Shown: positions 27,259 through 36,167 of the stretch, one piece after another
Layout: each line of letters opens with the position of its first letter
Position numbering within the stretch: the first letter of the stretch is position 1
Assembly: GCF_024628725.1 (NCBI RefSeq)
Contig: NZ_CP102409.1
Span: 1,955,001-2,019,000, forward strand
Source of the DNA: Ruegeria sp. YS9
Lineage (GTDB): Bacteria; Pseudomonadota; Alphaproteobacteria; Rhodobacterales; Rhodobacteraceae
DNA length: 64,000 nucleotides
Reading direction: 5' to 3'
Translations under genes and position numbers: made by a program
The notes under the pieces: generated by a model
Told to the model about the DNA's origin: nothing
Database searches by the model: none
What the model saw: only the letters and a program-made list of their open reading frames with translations

Positions 27259-29694
27259 CTAGGCTTTCATCCGCACAAAATCCGGGTCGTACGGGCTTGG
27301 GCTGATAACCGTCGCACCAATCCGTTTCCCGCAACTGTCCAGTTTCATTTCACGGCCAACCTGCGCCAGGGACGGATGGATGAAAGCGTGCGCCAGGTTC
27401 AGCTCCGTCCGATGCCCCCATTCGCCCGACGTGACAGTACCAACGACGGTATCATCCTGCATCAGTGATGCGCCGGGATGCGCCGGGCCATGGGTTGAAT
27501 CGATGCGCAAGGGGACCAGCTTGCGTCGCGGTCCTTCCGATTTCCGTTTCAACAGGGCATCACGCCCCACGAAGGCGCCCTTGTCCAACCGGACGAACCG
27601 ATCCAGGCCGGTTTCAAAAGGATCAAATTCGGTGATCAGATCGGCTTTCCAATGCAAAAAGCTCTTCTCCATGCGCATGGATTCAACGGCCCTGGCACCG
27701 AACAGTTTCAGCCCGTGCGTTTCGCCGGCCTCGCGCAAGGCAAGATAGGCCGCATAGACCGAGGCGTTGGGAACATGGATTTCATAGGCCAGCTCGCCCG
27801 AGTAACTCAGGTTCATGACCGTGGCCGGAGCAATACCGACAAAACACTCGCGCACGCTGAGCCAGGGGAACGCATCTGCCGACCAATCTCCTCTGGTGCA
27901 GGCTGACAGGACAGAACGCGACTTCGGGCCAGCCAGAACCAGAATGGTCTGATCGTTCGTCAGGCTGTGCAACTGAACGTCCTCATCGCTGCGCAGATGC
28001 AGGCGCAACCAATCCATGTCGTGAAACTCGCTTGCCGCGGCAGAGCCATACCAAACGCGGGCCGGTCCCCGGTCGCTGGCGGGCAGATTGGCAATCGTCG
28101 CTTCTGCCTTGATCATACCGTGGTCATTCAACAGGTATCCCAACCCGACACGCCCCTCACGCCGAGAAACAAGCCCGCAAAACAACCGGTCCAGGAATGC
28201 GTGCCTGTCGGATCCCGTGATCTCGATGCGGTTGAACCCGTTGACCTCGGCAAGCCCGACGCCGGTTCGAATGCTTTCGACTTCGGCGGCCACCAAATCG
28301 AAGGTTTCGTCAAAATCGAAACTGAGCGTTGGCGAGAAATCGGGATCGGGTTTGAAATAGTCCACCCTTTCCCACCCGTTGACCACGGTGAACTCGGCCC
28401 TTTCAGATGCCAGAACAGGCGTCAGAGGGGTCGTCTTGGCGGGCCGGCCCGCGGGGCGGTGTTCATGCGGAAAATGAAACCTGAATTCGTTCTGATAATC
28501 CTCGATCGCTTTGAGCGCGGTGAGTTCCACATTGGCATGACCCGAAAACCTCCGCGGGTCGAGGCACCACATGTCATAGCACGCCTCGCCATGTACGATC
28601 TGCTGCGCCAGCAACCACCCGTGACCGCCACCTTCACCCAGCCCGGCCCGCAGGCCAATGATGCAGTACGCGTTGCGCTTGCCCGGGATCGGACCGACCA
28701 GAGGCGCCCCATCAATTGTGTAGGTGATCGGCCCGTTGACCACGGTGTGAATGCCAACCTCCATCAAGGCGGGCATGCGCGCAAAGGCCCCTTCCAGAAC
28801 ATCGGTTACACGGTCCAGATCATCCGGGCACAGCGCGTTCACGAAGTTCGGATCAATACCGTCCATACCCCAGGTTTTGCATCCCTGCTCGTAGAACCCA
28901 AGCAGCAGCCCGTTCTTTTCCTGTCGGCAATAATAGTCGCTGATCGGGCAGCGCAGCAGCGGCATCCGATGCCCGGCATCCCGGATAGCCTCAATCTCTT
29001 CGGTCAGGAAATACTGATGTTCCATGGACGTCACAGGATGATGCACACCCATCATGGCGCCAACTTCGTTGACCCTGTAACCACAGGCGTTGACGACGAC
29101 ATCACAGTCGATATCCCCGTGCTCAGTATGCACCGTCCAGGTGTCATCGCTGTGCTGTGTCAGCGCGGTCACCGGCGTATTTCGATACACCTCGGCGCCC
29201 GCCTTGCGTGCCCGGCGCGCAAGGGCCTGGCACAATTGCGCTGGATCGATGTCGCCGTCCAGCGGATCCCAAAGCCCGCCGATGAGATTGTCGGTCGAAA
29301 TCAACGGGTGTCGCCGGGCACATTCATCCGCGTCGATCACCTCGAAATGCACGTCCATCCCCCGCGCCATGGACGCGAAGTGACGATAGCCTTGCATCTG
29401 CCCTTCGGTATTCGCCAGACGTATCCCACCGTCTGCGTGGTGATAGTTGATAGGATAATCCGGATCGTCGGCCAGTTCCTTGTACAGACGGATCGAATGG
29501 GATTTCAGGCCGACCATCGTCTGGTTCATGCCGAAATTGGTGACCTGCGCCGCCGAATGCCATGTCGTGCCCGAGGTCAGTTCATTCCGTTCGACCAAAA
29601 CCACATCGGTCCACCCTTCCTGGGTCAGGTGGTAGAGCGTCGAACACCCGGCGATCCCGCCCCCTATCACAACGGCTCTGGTACGCGACTTCAT
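27259..29694 (-). CDS. DMGDH/sarcosine dehydrogenase-like FAD-folate demethylase
   Basis: An 811-residue two-module enzyme. The N-terminal DAO/FAD module (about 1-400) starts AVVIGGGIAGCSTLYHL and contains TSGTTWHSAAQV, where His corresponds to the covalent FAD attachment site of dimethylglycine dehydrogenase. An FAO-linker segment is followed by GCV_T and GCV_T_C aminomethyltransferase domains (about 430-810; GLAEVNGFNRIEITGSDRHAFLDRL; SGEWGHRTELNLAHAFIHP). It would oxidatively remove N-methyl groups from a secondary or tertiary amine and pass the C1 unit to tetrahydrofolate. It is divergent from the MttB gene. Confidence 0.85.
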   Translation of the reverse strand: MKSRTRAVVIGGGIAGCSTLYHLTQEGWTDVVLVERNELTSGTTWHSAAQVTNFGMNQTMVGLKSHSIRLYKELADDPDYPINYHHADGGIRLANTEGQMQGYRHFASMARGMDVHFEVIDADECARRHPLISTDNLIGGLWDPLDGDIDPAQLCQALARRARKAGAEVYRNTPVTALTQHSDDTWTVHTEHGDIDCDVVVNACGYRVNEVGAMMGVHHPVTSMEHQYFLTEEIEAIRDAGHRMPLLRCPISDYYCRQEKNGLLLGFYEQGCKTWGMDGIDPNFVNALCPDDLDRVTDVLEGAFARMPALMEVGIHTVVNGPITYTIDGAPLVGPIPGKRNAYCIIGLRAGLGEGGGHGWLLAQQIVHGEACYDMWCLDPRRFSGHANVELTALKAIEDYQNEFRFHFPHEHRPAGRPAKTTPLTPVLASERAEFTVVNGWERVDYFKPDPDFSPTLSFDFDETFDLVAAEVESIRTGVGLAEVNGFNRIEITGSDRHAFLDRLFCGLVSRREGRVGLGYLLNDHGMIKAEATIANLPASDRGPARVWYGSAAASEFHDMDWLRLHLRSDEDVQLHSLTNDQTILVLAGPKSRSVLSACTRGDWSADAFPWLSVRECFVGIAPATVMNLSYSGELAYEIHVPNASVYAAYLALREAGETHGLKLFGARAVESMRMEKSFLHWKADLITEFDPFETGLDRFVRLDKGAFVGRDALLKRKSEGPRRKLVPLRIDSTHGPAHPGASLMQDDTVVGTVTSGEWGHRTELNLAHAFIHPSLAQVGREMKLDSCGKRIGATVISPSPYDPDFVRMKA

Positions 29695-29776
29695 GGCATT
29701 GCTCCTTCATCTTCGGCACCAGTCTTGCTGAATAACGGGATGGGCATACAACAGGGCAAATGCGGGTGCCGGAAAA

Positions 29777-29794
29777 TCGAAACCGCGATTTCGA
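29777..29794. promoter_or_regulatory. Palindrome in the demethylase/MttB divergent promoter
   Basis: TCGAAA-CCGCGA-TTTCGA: perfect 6-bp arms around a 6-bp centre in the 181-bp region between the divergent FAD demethylase and MttB genes. Size and location fit a regulator site for the nearby LysR protein, though its fit to the T-N11-A LTTR core is only loose. Confidence 0.4.
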
Positions 29795-29875
29795 ATTCTG
29801 AAAACGGCACTTCTTCTTTGATACCGGGACAAGTTGGGTCCTAGGGTGCAGGAAAACGCAAGGTAACGTAAACGA

Positions 29876-31396
29876 ATGCCATCGGAGAGCGTCAAAAGAA
29901 GCGGTCGAAAGGCACGGCACGCACAGCGTGCGGCCAAGCCCGTTTTTGACCCTTGCCCGCCCGGCCAAAAAGGCGGGGCATTCAGGCCCTTGGACCTATC
30001 GGAAATCGAGAAAATTAACGACACCGCGCTGCGTCTGCTGGAAGAACTGGGGATGGGAGACGTGCCGGACAGGCTGGCCATCGACCTCAGGGCAGCGGGG
30101 GCTCAGGACCGGGAACAGAACCGGCTGGTTTTTCCCCGTTCAATGGTCGAACAGGCCATCGCCTCGGCCGCGAAGAGCTTCACCTTTCATGGCCGGGATG
30201 AAAACCGGTCCATCGAGGTGGGTGGCGACCGCGTGTATTTTGGCACCGGCGGTGCTGCGGTTCAGACACTTGATATCAACAGTGGGCTTTATCGCCCGTC
30301 TACCCTGGCGGATCTGCATGATTTCACCCGGCTACAGGATACGCTGGCCAATGTCAGTTGGTTCACCCGGTGCTGCGTGGCGACCGACGTCCCCGATGTG
30401 TTCGATCTGGACGTCAACACGGTTTATGCTTTGGTACGGAACACAACCAAACCAATAGCAACGTCCTTCACGTTGGCGGAACATGTCGGCCCGATTGTCG
30501 AGATGCTGGACATCGTCGCCGGAGGGGTCGGGGAATTCGCCAAACGCCCCTTCCTGAAAGCGCATATAAGTCCGATCATTTCACCAATGCGATACGGCGA
30601 GGATGCCGTGGATGTGGTTTATGAATGCATCGCCCATAACATACCGATGTCGTGCATTACGGCCGCGCAAGCGGGCGCAACCGCCCCGGCAACTCTGGCC
30701 GGATTTCTGGCGCAGTCACTGGCCGAAACGCTGGCCAGCCTCGTGATGGTCAATGCGATCAAACCCGGCTTTCCGATGGTCTTTTCCAACTGGCCTTTCA
30801 TCGTGGATCTCAGGACCGGCTCTTTCGCAGGTGGCAGCGGTGAGACCGCAATTCTGAATGCAGCGTCAGCGCAAATCACGAACTGGCTGGGTTTGCCATC
30901 GGGTGTGGCCGCTTCGATGGCCGATGCCAAGGCCATCGACGCCCAGCATGGGGCAGAAAAAGGCATCACATCGCTGGCGGCAGCGCTGGCAGGAGGCAAT
31001 CTGATCTATGAAAGTTCGGGGATGACGGCATCTCTGCTCGGGGTCAGCTTCGAGGCCTTTGTTCTGGACAACGAAATGCACTCGCACACGTATCGCATCC
31101 TGCGCGGGATCGAGGTCACCGAAGCGAACCTTGGCTTTGACGCCATCTGCCATTCGGTTCTGGGCGAGGGGCATTTTCTGGGCAGCGAACAAACCTATGA
31201 AGCCATGGAACGAGATTACTTCTATCCGAAACTCGCCGATCGCCAGGAGCCTCGCACGTGGCAAACAGACGGTGCACTGGATGCATGGTCATCCGCACGG
31301 CAAGTCGCTCAAGAGGTGTTGAGCACGCATCACCCTGAATACCTCACCTCAGAACAAGACGCCGAAATTCGCCGACGTTTTCGTATCCTGCCCTGA
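29876..31396 (+). CDS. MttB-family methyltransferase (non-pyrrolysine)
   Basis: A 506-residue member of the trimethylamine methyltransferase (MttB) superfamily. Family features include the N-terminal LSEIEKINDTALRLLEELGMGDVPD, GTGGAAVQTLDINSGLYRPSTLADL and the glycine-rich AGGNLIYESSGM near the C-terminus. The reading frame is uninterrupted, with no in-frame UAG, so it belongs to the non-Pyl group whose known members demethylate quaternary amines such as glycine betaine, carnitine or proline betaine onto a corrinoid protein. No corrinoid protein gene lies nearby. It is divergent from the demethylase and followed by an ureohydrolase. Confidence 0.82.
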   Translation: MPSESVKRSGRKARHAQRAAKPVFDPCPPGQKGGAFRPLDLSEIEKINDTALRLLEELGMGDVPDRLAIDLRAAGAQDREQNRLVFPRSMVEQAIASAAKSFTFHGRDENRSIEVGGDRVYFGTGGAAVQTLDINSGLYRPSTLADLHDFTRLQDTLANVSWFTRCCVATDVPDVFDLDVNTVYALVRNTTKPIATSFTLAEHVGPIVEMLDIVAGGVGEFAKRPFLKAHISPIISPMRYGEDAVDVVYECIAHNIPMSCITAAQAGATAPATLAGFLAQSLAETLASLVMVNAIKPGFPMVFSNWPFIVDLRTGSFAGGSGETAILNAASAQITNWLGLPSGVAASMADAKAIDAQHGAEKGITSLAAALAGGNLIYESSGMTASLLGVSFEAFVLDNEMHSHTYRILRGIEVTEANLGFDAICHSVLGEGHFLGSEQTYEAMERDYFYPKLADRQEPRTWQTDGALDAWSSARQVAQEVLSTHHPEYLTSEQDAEIRRRFRILP

Positions 31397-31469
31397 ATGA
31401 CGGCGGGCATTCCCAGCACGTTGCCGAACCGTTAGGGTCACTGGAGAAACTTGCATAGGATAGGGCATC

Positions 31470-32438
31470 ATGGCCGATTCATTTTTTCAACCGGTATCCG
31501 CCATGGAACTGGCCCGATTTGCCGGCATTCCCGCATTCATGCGCCTGCCTATTCTGGATCTGGCACACGAACGGATCTCGGAGGTCGAACTGGGCCTCGT
31601 GGGTATCCCTTGGGACGGCGGAACCACAAATCGCCCCGGCGCCCGGCATGGTCCGCGGCAACTGAGGGACTATTCCACGATGATCCGGGCGATGAACCCG
31701 GTTACGGGAGTGGCACCGTTTGCAATGGTGAACTGCGCAGATCTAGGAGACGTTGCCCCCAATCCCGTCGACATAGAAGACACGCTGGATCGGGTCACGC
31801 GTTTCTACACGGATCTTCAAGCCCGCAACATCACGCCATTGACGGCCGGAGGGGATCACCTGACCACCCTGCCCGTCCTTCGTGCCCTGGCCGCTTCGGG
31901 TCCGGTTGGCCTGATCCAGTTCGACAGTCACACGGACTTGTTCGATACCTATTTCGGAGGTCACAAGTTCACCCACGGCACCCCGTTCCGCCGCGCGGTC
32001 GAGGAAGGGTTGGTGGACCCCAAGCGTTTTGTACAAATCGGAATCCGTGGCACGGCCTACAACACTGAAGATATCGAATGGGGCGAGGCGCAGGGCATCC
32101 GCATCATCCGTATCGAAGAGCTGTTCGACCGGGGCATAGACGACGTCATGAACGAAGTGCACGAGATCGTTGGCATGCAGCCGACCTACTGCACCTTTGA
32201 CATCGACTTTGTTGATCCAACTTACGCCCCCGGTACGGGAACACCTGAAATCGGCGGACCCAACAGCTTTCAGGCCCAGCAGGTCATTCGCAGGATGTCC
32301 GGTCTGAACCTTGTCGGCGCCGATCTTGTCGAAGTGTCACCGCCATTCGACCCCGACGGTGGAACGGCGTGGCTTGGCATCTCGCTGATGTTCGAGTTGC
32401 TTTGCGTTCTGGCACAGGCGATCGACACGCGGCGCTAG
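31470..32438 (+). CDS. Ureohydrolase (agmatinase/guanidino-acid hydrolase family)
   Basis: A 322-residue binuclear manganese ureohydrolase. Metal ligands fit as H130 (AGGDH), D152/H154/D156 (FDSHTD) and D244/D246 (FDIDFVDP). The substrate loop reads GGHKFTHGTPFRRAVEEG, as in guanidinobutyrase/agmatinase enzymes, and the N-terminal GIPWDGGTTNRPGARHGP is canonical. It cleaves a guanidino group to urea and an amine. The DSHTD in place of the common DAHTD is a mild deviation. The stop overlaps the convergent second ureohydrolase by 4 nt. Substrate: a guanidino acid or agmatine; unresolved. Confidence 0.85.
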   Translation: MADSFFQPVSAMELARFAGIPAFMRLPILDLAHERISEVELGLVGIPWDGGTTNRPGARHGPRQLRDYSTMIRAMNPVTGVAPFAMVNCADLGDVAPNPVDIEDTLDRVTRFYTDLQARNITPLTAGGDHLTTLPVLRALAASGPVGLIQFDSHTDLFDTYFGGHKFTHGTPFRRAVEEGLVDPKRFVQIGIRGTAYNTEDIEWGEAQGIRIIRIEELFDRGIDDVMNEVHEIVGMQPTYCTFDIDFVDPTYAPGTGTPEIGGPNSFQAQQVIRRMSGLNLVGADLVEVSPPFDPDGGTAWLGISLMFELLCVLAQAIDTRR

Positions 32439-33415
32439 GCCCGCGCGACATTCTCGGCGATCATCGAAATCATCTCGAACATCACCGCCGCCGCCGTCAG
32501 TGCGGTGATGTTGTTGGGGCTGTCCTTGGTGGGCATCATGCAAACCACATCGCCGCCGACGATGTTCAGTCCGCGCGCCGCGCGCAGGATGCCGACCGCC
32601 TCATCTATGTCAAACCCCTTCTCACCCGGCTCCAGATTGGACACGGCCGGCGCGACGGTTGGGTCAAGACAGTCCAGATCGAAAGTGATGTAAACCGGGC
32701 GGTCGCCCAAAACCTCTTTGGTCTGCGCGACCACATCGGCCAACCCGCGCTGACGGAATTCGCGCATGGTGACGATGTTGTACCCGTAATCGTACGACGG
32801 TTGCAGCCAGTCCAGGCTGCGTGCATGGCCCCGCAGACCGATCTGCATCGACCGGGTTGGATCCACCTGCCCCTGATCGGCCAGATAGGCCCCCCAGTGG
32901 GCCGCGGATTTCTTGGCCCCCAGAAAGTGATCAACCTTGGTGAACACATCCGTATGCGCGTCCAGATGCAGAAAGCTGACCGGCTGTCCGCCCGCAAGTT
33001 TGCCGCAACCCAGGGCCTGAACAATGCCACCGGTGATGGAATGGTCGCCTCCGACGGAAACGGGGCGCGCTCCGGCCGTGTCTATGGTCTTGTAGAATTC
33101 AGTGATGCGTTCGATGCAGTCTTCGTTGTCGTTGGCCTTTGGAAAAGGCACATCACCAACATCGGCGATCCGCGCACTCTGCCAGGGATCAATTTCAAAG
33201 ACCGAATGCACCCTGCGTTGTACGGCCGAGACATGCCTCAAGGCGCGAGGCCCCAGGTGCTGGTCCCTTTCGGTCGTGCCGTTGCCGGTTGAATGCGGCA
33301 CGCCCGCCAGCGCGATATCCTGCCCTTCCGGCCCGACATGGGGACACCGGAACAATGTAGGTACGCCCCACCAATACAGGTTGTCCATCATCGACTGTTC
33401 ATAGGGATCTGTCAT
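32435..33415 (-). CDS. Divergent ureohydrolase-family protein
   Basis: A 326-residue paralogue. The metal set is intact: H125 (VGGDH), D152/H154/D156 (DAHTD), D236/D238 (FDLDCLDP). The substrate-facing parts differ from the neighbouring enzyme: GVPHSTGNGTTERDQHLGPRALRH replaces the DGGTTNRPGARHGP block, and the loop after the DAHTD motif reads SAAHWGAYLADQG instead of THGTPFRRAVEEG. The two therefore probably act on different guanidino compounds. It lies downstream of the ProXVW transporter on the same strand but behind a terminator hairpin. Confidence 0.8.
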   Translation of the reverse strand: MTDPYEQSMMDNLYWWGVPTLFRCPHVGPEGQDIALAGVPHSTGNGTTERDQHLGPRALRHVSAVQRRVHSVFEIDPWQSARIADVGDVPFPKANDNEDCIERITEFYKTIDTAGARPVSVGGDHSITGGIVQALGCGKLAGGQPVSFLHLDAHTDVFTKVDHFLGAKKSAAHWGAYLADQGQVDPTRSMQIGLRGHARSLDWLQPSYDYGYNIVTMREFRQRGLADVVAQTKEVLGDRPVYITFDLDCLDPTVAPAVSNLEPGEKGFDIDEAVGILRAARGLNIVGGDVVCMMPTKDSPNNITALTAAAVMFEMISMIAENVARA

Positions 33416-33430
33416 GGCTTCCCCGGTTCA

Positions 33431-33462
33431 AAGAAAAGCGCCCCCGATCGGAACCGGGGGCG
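33431..33462 (-). terminator. Rho-independent terminator after proW
   Basis: CGCCCCCG-ATCGGAAC-CGGGGGCG with CTTTTCTTT downstream on the minus strand. It lies 8 nt past the proW stop and 16 nt before the ureohydrolase start, so readthrough would be needed for co-expression. Confidence 0.8.
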
Positions 33463-33469
33463 TTTGCGT

Positions 33470-35059
33470 TCAGAGTTTTTCGTCTTCTCGCCGGAACGCG
33501 CCCTGCACGATCCGGTCCATGACCATGGCAAGGAACAGGATCGCAAAGCCGCCCAGCAGGCCCGGCCCCTTGGCGGCGTATTGCAGCGCCTCAAGGATTT
33601 CCTTGCCCAGGCCGCCCCCGCCGATCAGCGAGATGATCACGACCATGGACAGGCACATCAGGATTGTCTGGTTTACACCCGTCATGATCGATGGCAGCGC
33701 CAGAGGGATTTCAACATCCTTCAACAATTGCCATTTCGACGCGCCAAAGGCGACCGCAGCCTCCTTGATGCTTTCCGGAACCCCTTGCATGCCCAGCGCC
33801 GTCAGGCGGATCACCGGCGGCATGCCAAAGATGATGGTGGCCAGAATTCCCGGCGGGTTGCCGGTGCCGAAAAAGGCGATGATCGGGATAAGGTAGACGA
33901 AGGCGGGAAGCGTCTGCATCAGGTCCAGAACCGGTTCCGCCGCGCGATAGGCGCGCTGCGATTTGCCGAACCAGATACCCAGCGGAATGCCGAAAACGAC
34001 GCACAGCAACACCGCCGCACCGACCAGAGCAACCGTTTCCATCGCCACGTCCCAGTACCCCAGCAACGCGATATAGGCCAGGGAAGATGCGGTGAAGATG
34101 GCAACCCTTGGTCCCGCCGCACGCCAGGCCGTCACACAGATGACCAGCATGACCACCGGCCAGGGTGACCCGATCAGTGCAATCGTCAGCGCATCAAGCA
34201 CCGACCGGACACCCGCCACGATCCCGTCGAATACGTCGCCTCCAGCTGCCGCTGCAGCATCAATCCTGGCCTCCATCCAGTTTGCCAGGCTCGAAAACAG
34301 CGTGCCGTTGCCTTCGCCAAGAAACATCGCAGAGACTTGTTGTTCCGGGAACGCGTCCAACAATGGAAGGGATGCGTTCACGGTGAACTTGTACACGATC
34401 AATGGTCCGATTGCTGCGACAAGGATCGCACCCATGACGATATTACGGGTCGAACGCCCACTTTCCGTGCTGTCCGGATCAATGCGCCAGTTCGAATACT
34501 GTTTTTCGTAGACGCGGTCGGCGTAGAACCCTTGAACCAACTTGAACACCAGCAACATCAACAACCCGGTAATCAGGATGCCTGCCGCCTCGGACTGGGC
34601 GGCGGCGGCCCTTTCCAGGCTTGTGGCCGCTGCTTTCTGTATGTTCTCGGCCAGTTTGGTGAAACGGTCGATATCGGCCTGTTCCGTGGCATCCGCTGCG
34701 CGCGCCAACAGTTCGGCCGCGCGTTCCTGCTGACGGGCGGCGCGGTCCGCGAAATCGGCGCCGGGATTACCCCACGCGCCCCTGCCGATCTGAACCCACG
34801 CGATGATCTCAAGGATCAGAAAGGTCCAGAACATGCCCCAAATGGCGCGTGACGCAGACCAGAATGGCCCCAGCAACGCGGCCCACTTGTTGAATGTGTT
34901 GGGAATCGCGCTGGTCGCATCATGAATCTTGTGGAATGCGTTGACATAGTAGTCACCGTTCGGACCCGCGAACTCTTTGATGGAAAGGTCCAGGGCCTCG
35001 CGATCGACCTCGATATCAGAGGCGGCGGTTACTTTCATCTCTGTTGCAGCATCAGTCAT
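33470..35059 (-). CDS. proW: ProW-type ABC permease with large N-terminal extension
   Basis: A 529-residue permease; classical ProW proteins are about 280-350 residues. The C-terminal half (about 260-520) is the BPD_transp_1 permease with the EAA-type loop GVPESIKEAAVAFGASKWQLLKDVEIPLALPSI. The extra N-terminus has a KWAALLGPFWSASRAIWGMFWTF segment resembling DUF2628 modules (about 56-80), a first membrane segment, an Ala/Glu/Arg-rich coiled coil of about 55 residues (105-160), and another membrane segment (160-178). It overlaps proV by 8 nt. It would import a quaternary amine or guanidino compound with ProV and ProX. Confidence 0.85.
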   Translation of the reverse strand: MTDAATEMKVTAASDIEVDREALDLSIKEFAGPNGDYYVNAFHKIHDATSAIPNTFNKWAALLGPFWSASRAIWGMFWTFLILEIIAWVQIGRGAWGNPGADFADRAARQQERAAELLARAADATEQADIDRFTKLAENIQKAAATSLERAAAAQSEAAGILITGLLMLLVFKLVQGFYADRVYEKQYSNWRIDPDSTESGRSTRNIVMGAILVAAIGPLIVYKFTVNASLPLLDAFPEQQVSAMFLGEGNGTLFSSLANWMEARIDAAAAAGGDVFDGIVAGVRSVLDALTIALIGSPWPVVMLVICVTAWRAAGPRVAIFTASSLAYIALLGYWDVAMETVALVGAAVLLCVVFGIPLGIWFGKSQRAYRAAEPVLDLMQTLPAFVYLIPIIAFFGTGNPPGILATIIFGMPPVIRLTALGMQGVPESIKEAAVAFGASKWQLLKDVEIPLALPSIMTGVNQTILMCLSMVVIISLIGGGGLGKEILEALQYAAKGPGLLGGFAILFLAMVMDRIVQGAFRREDEKL

Positions 35060-36089
35060 TTTTGCCCCCCTGGATACCGCGCAACAGGCGCGGCTTGGTC
35101 ACGACGCCCACATCAACGCCCGCATCCGTGATGACGACCGGCAGATCAGAATTCACGGCCAGGTCGATCAGTTGATCCAGATCCGCGCCCTCGTCCGCTC
35201 GGGGCGCACCGTCGAGCGGCCCTGAATAACTGTCCACCGGCTCCATGATGGAATGCGCCTTGACCAGTTTGAGTTTTGAGATGCCCTGAACGAATTCGCG
35301 TACGTAATCGTCGGACGGGTTCATGACGATGTCTTCGGGTGTTCCGATCTGCACGATGACGCCGTCCTTCATGATCGCAATCCGGTGGCCGATCCGAATG
35401 GCTTCGTCCAGATCGTGGGTGATGAACAGCGTGGTCTTCTTCAGCTGTGCCACAAGCGCTTTGAACTGGTCCTGCAATTGCAGGCGGATCAGCGGATCGA
35501 GGGCCGAGAACGGTTCATCCATCAACAGGATTTCCGGGTCCGAAGCCAGCGCCCGCGCGATCCCCACGCGTTGCTGCATCCCGCCCGAAAGCTCTTTGGG
35601 CAGGCGGTCCTCGTAACCTGTCAGATTCACCAGGCTCAGCGCGTGATCGGAGACGGCCCAGCGCTTTGACTTGGAAACCTTTCGGATCTCCAATGGATAG
35701 GCCACATTATCACGCACGGAACGATGCGGCATCAGCGCCATGTGCTGAAAGACCATACCGATTTGCTGGGCGCGAATGCGGCGCAACTCGGCTTCCGACA
35801 GTTTCGAAACATCGTGACCCAGAATTTCGATCCGACCCGCCGTCGGTTCGATCAATCGATTCACGTGGCGCACCAATGTGGACTTGCCCGAGCCGGACAG
35901 CCCCATGATACAGAAAATCTCACCCCTCGGCACTTCGAACGTGGCGCCCTGAACGCCGACAACACAGTTGAACCGCTCCAGAACTTCCGGCTTGCCTATG
36001 CCTTCGTTTCTGACCGCTTCCATTGCCTCTTCTGCACGCGAGCCAAAGATCTTCCAAACGTTTTCTAATTTTACGACAGGTTCGTCCAT
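35052..36089 (-). CDS. proV: ProV-type ABC transporter ATPase
   Basis: A 345-residue ATPase of the quaternary amine uptake transporter family. Walker A is GLSGSGKST, the signature LSGGMQQR, Walker B LLMDEPFSALDP and the H-loop THD. The N-terminal insertion before Walker A (FGSRAEEAMEAVRNEGIGKPEVLERFNCVVGVQGATF) is typical of ProV/OpuAA. The C-terminal tail (DQLIDLAVNSDLPVVITDAGVDVGVVTKPRLLRGI) resembles a single CBS-like motif used for osmosensing in OpuA. Confidence 0.92.
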   Translation of the reverse strand: MDEPVVKLENVWKIFGSRAEEAMEAVRNEGIGKPEVLERFNCVVGVQGATFEVPRGEIFCIMGLSGSGKSTLVRHVNRLIEPTAGRIEILGHDVSKLSEAELRRIRAQQIGMVFQHMALMPHRSVRDNVAYPLEIRKVSKSKRWAVSDHALSLVNLTGYEDRLPKELSGGMQQRVGIARALASDPEILLMDEPFSALDPLIRLQLQDQFKALVAQLKKTTLFITHDLDEAIRIGHRIAIMKDGVIVQIGTPEDIVMNPSDDYVREFVQGISKLKLVKAHSIMEPVDSYSGPLDGAPRADEGADLDQLIDLAVNSDLPVVITDAGVDVGVVTKPRLLRGIQGGKND

Positions 36090-36122
36090 TTATCCCCCAC
36101 AGGGCGAAGCCCTGCCCGACAG

Positions 36123-36153
36123 AAAAAGGCCGCCGCGGTTTTGCGCGACGGCC
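36123..36153 (-). terminator. Attenuating terminator between proX and proV
   Basis: GGCCGTCGCG-CAAAAC-CGCGGCGGCC (minus strand) with one G-T pair, followed by TTTTT. It starts 14 nt after the proX stop. Position between the binding-protein gene and the membrane components fits partial termination giving excess ProX. Confidence 0.8.
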
Positions 36154-36167
36154 CAAAGAGTGATTGT

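Noticed and set aside
27967..29844. A 625-codon + strand frame opposite the FAD demethylase
   Set aside because: The opposite strand encodes a clear DMGDH-like enzyme; the frame is a shadow caused by third-position GC bias, with no ribosome site or domain.
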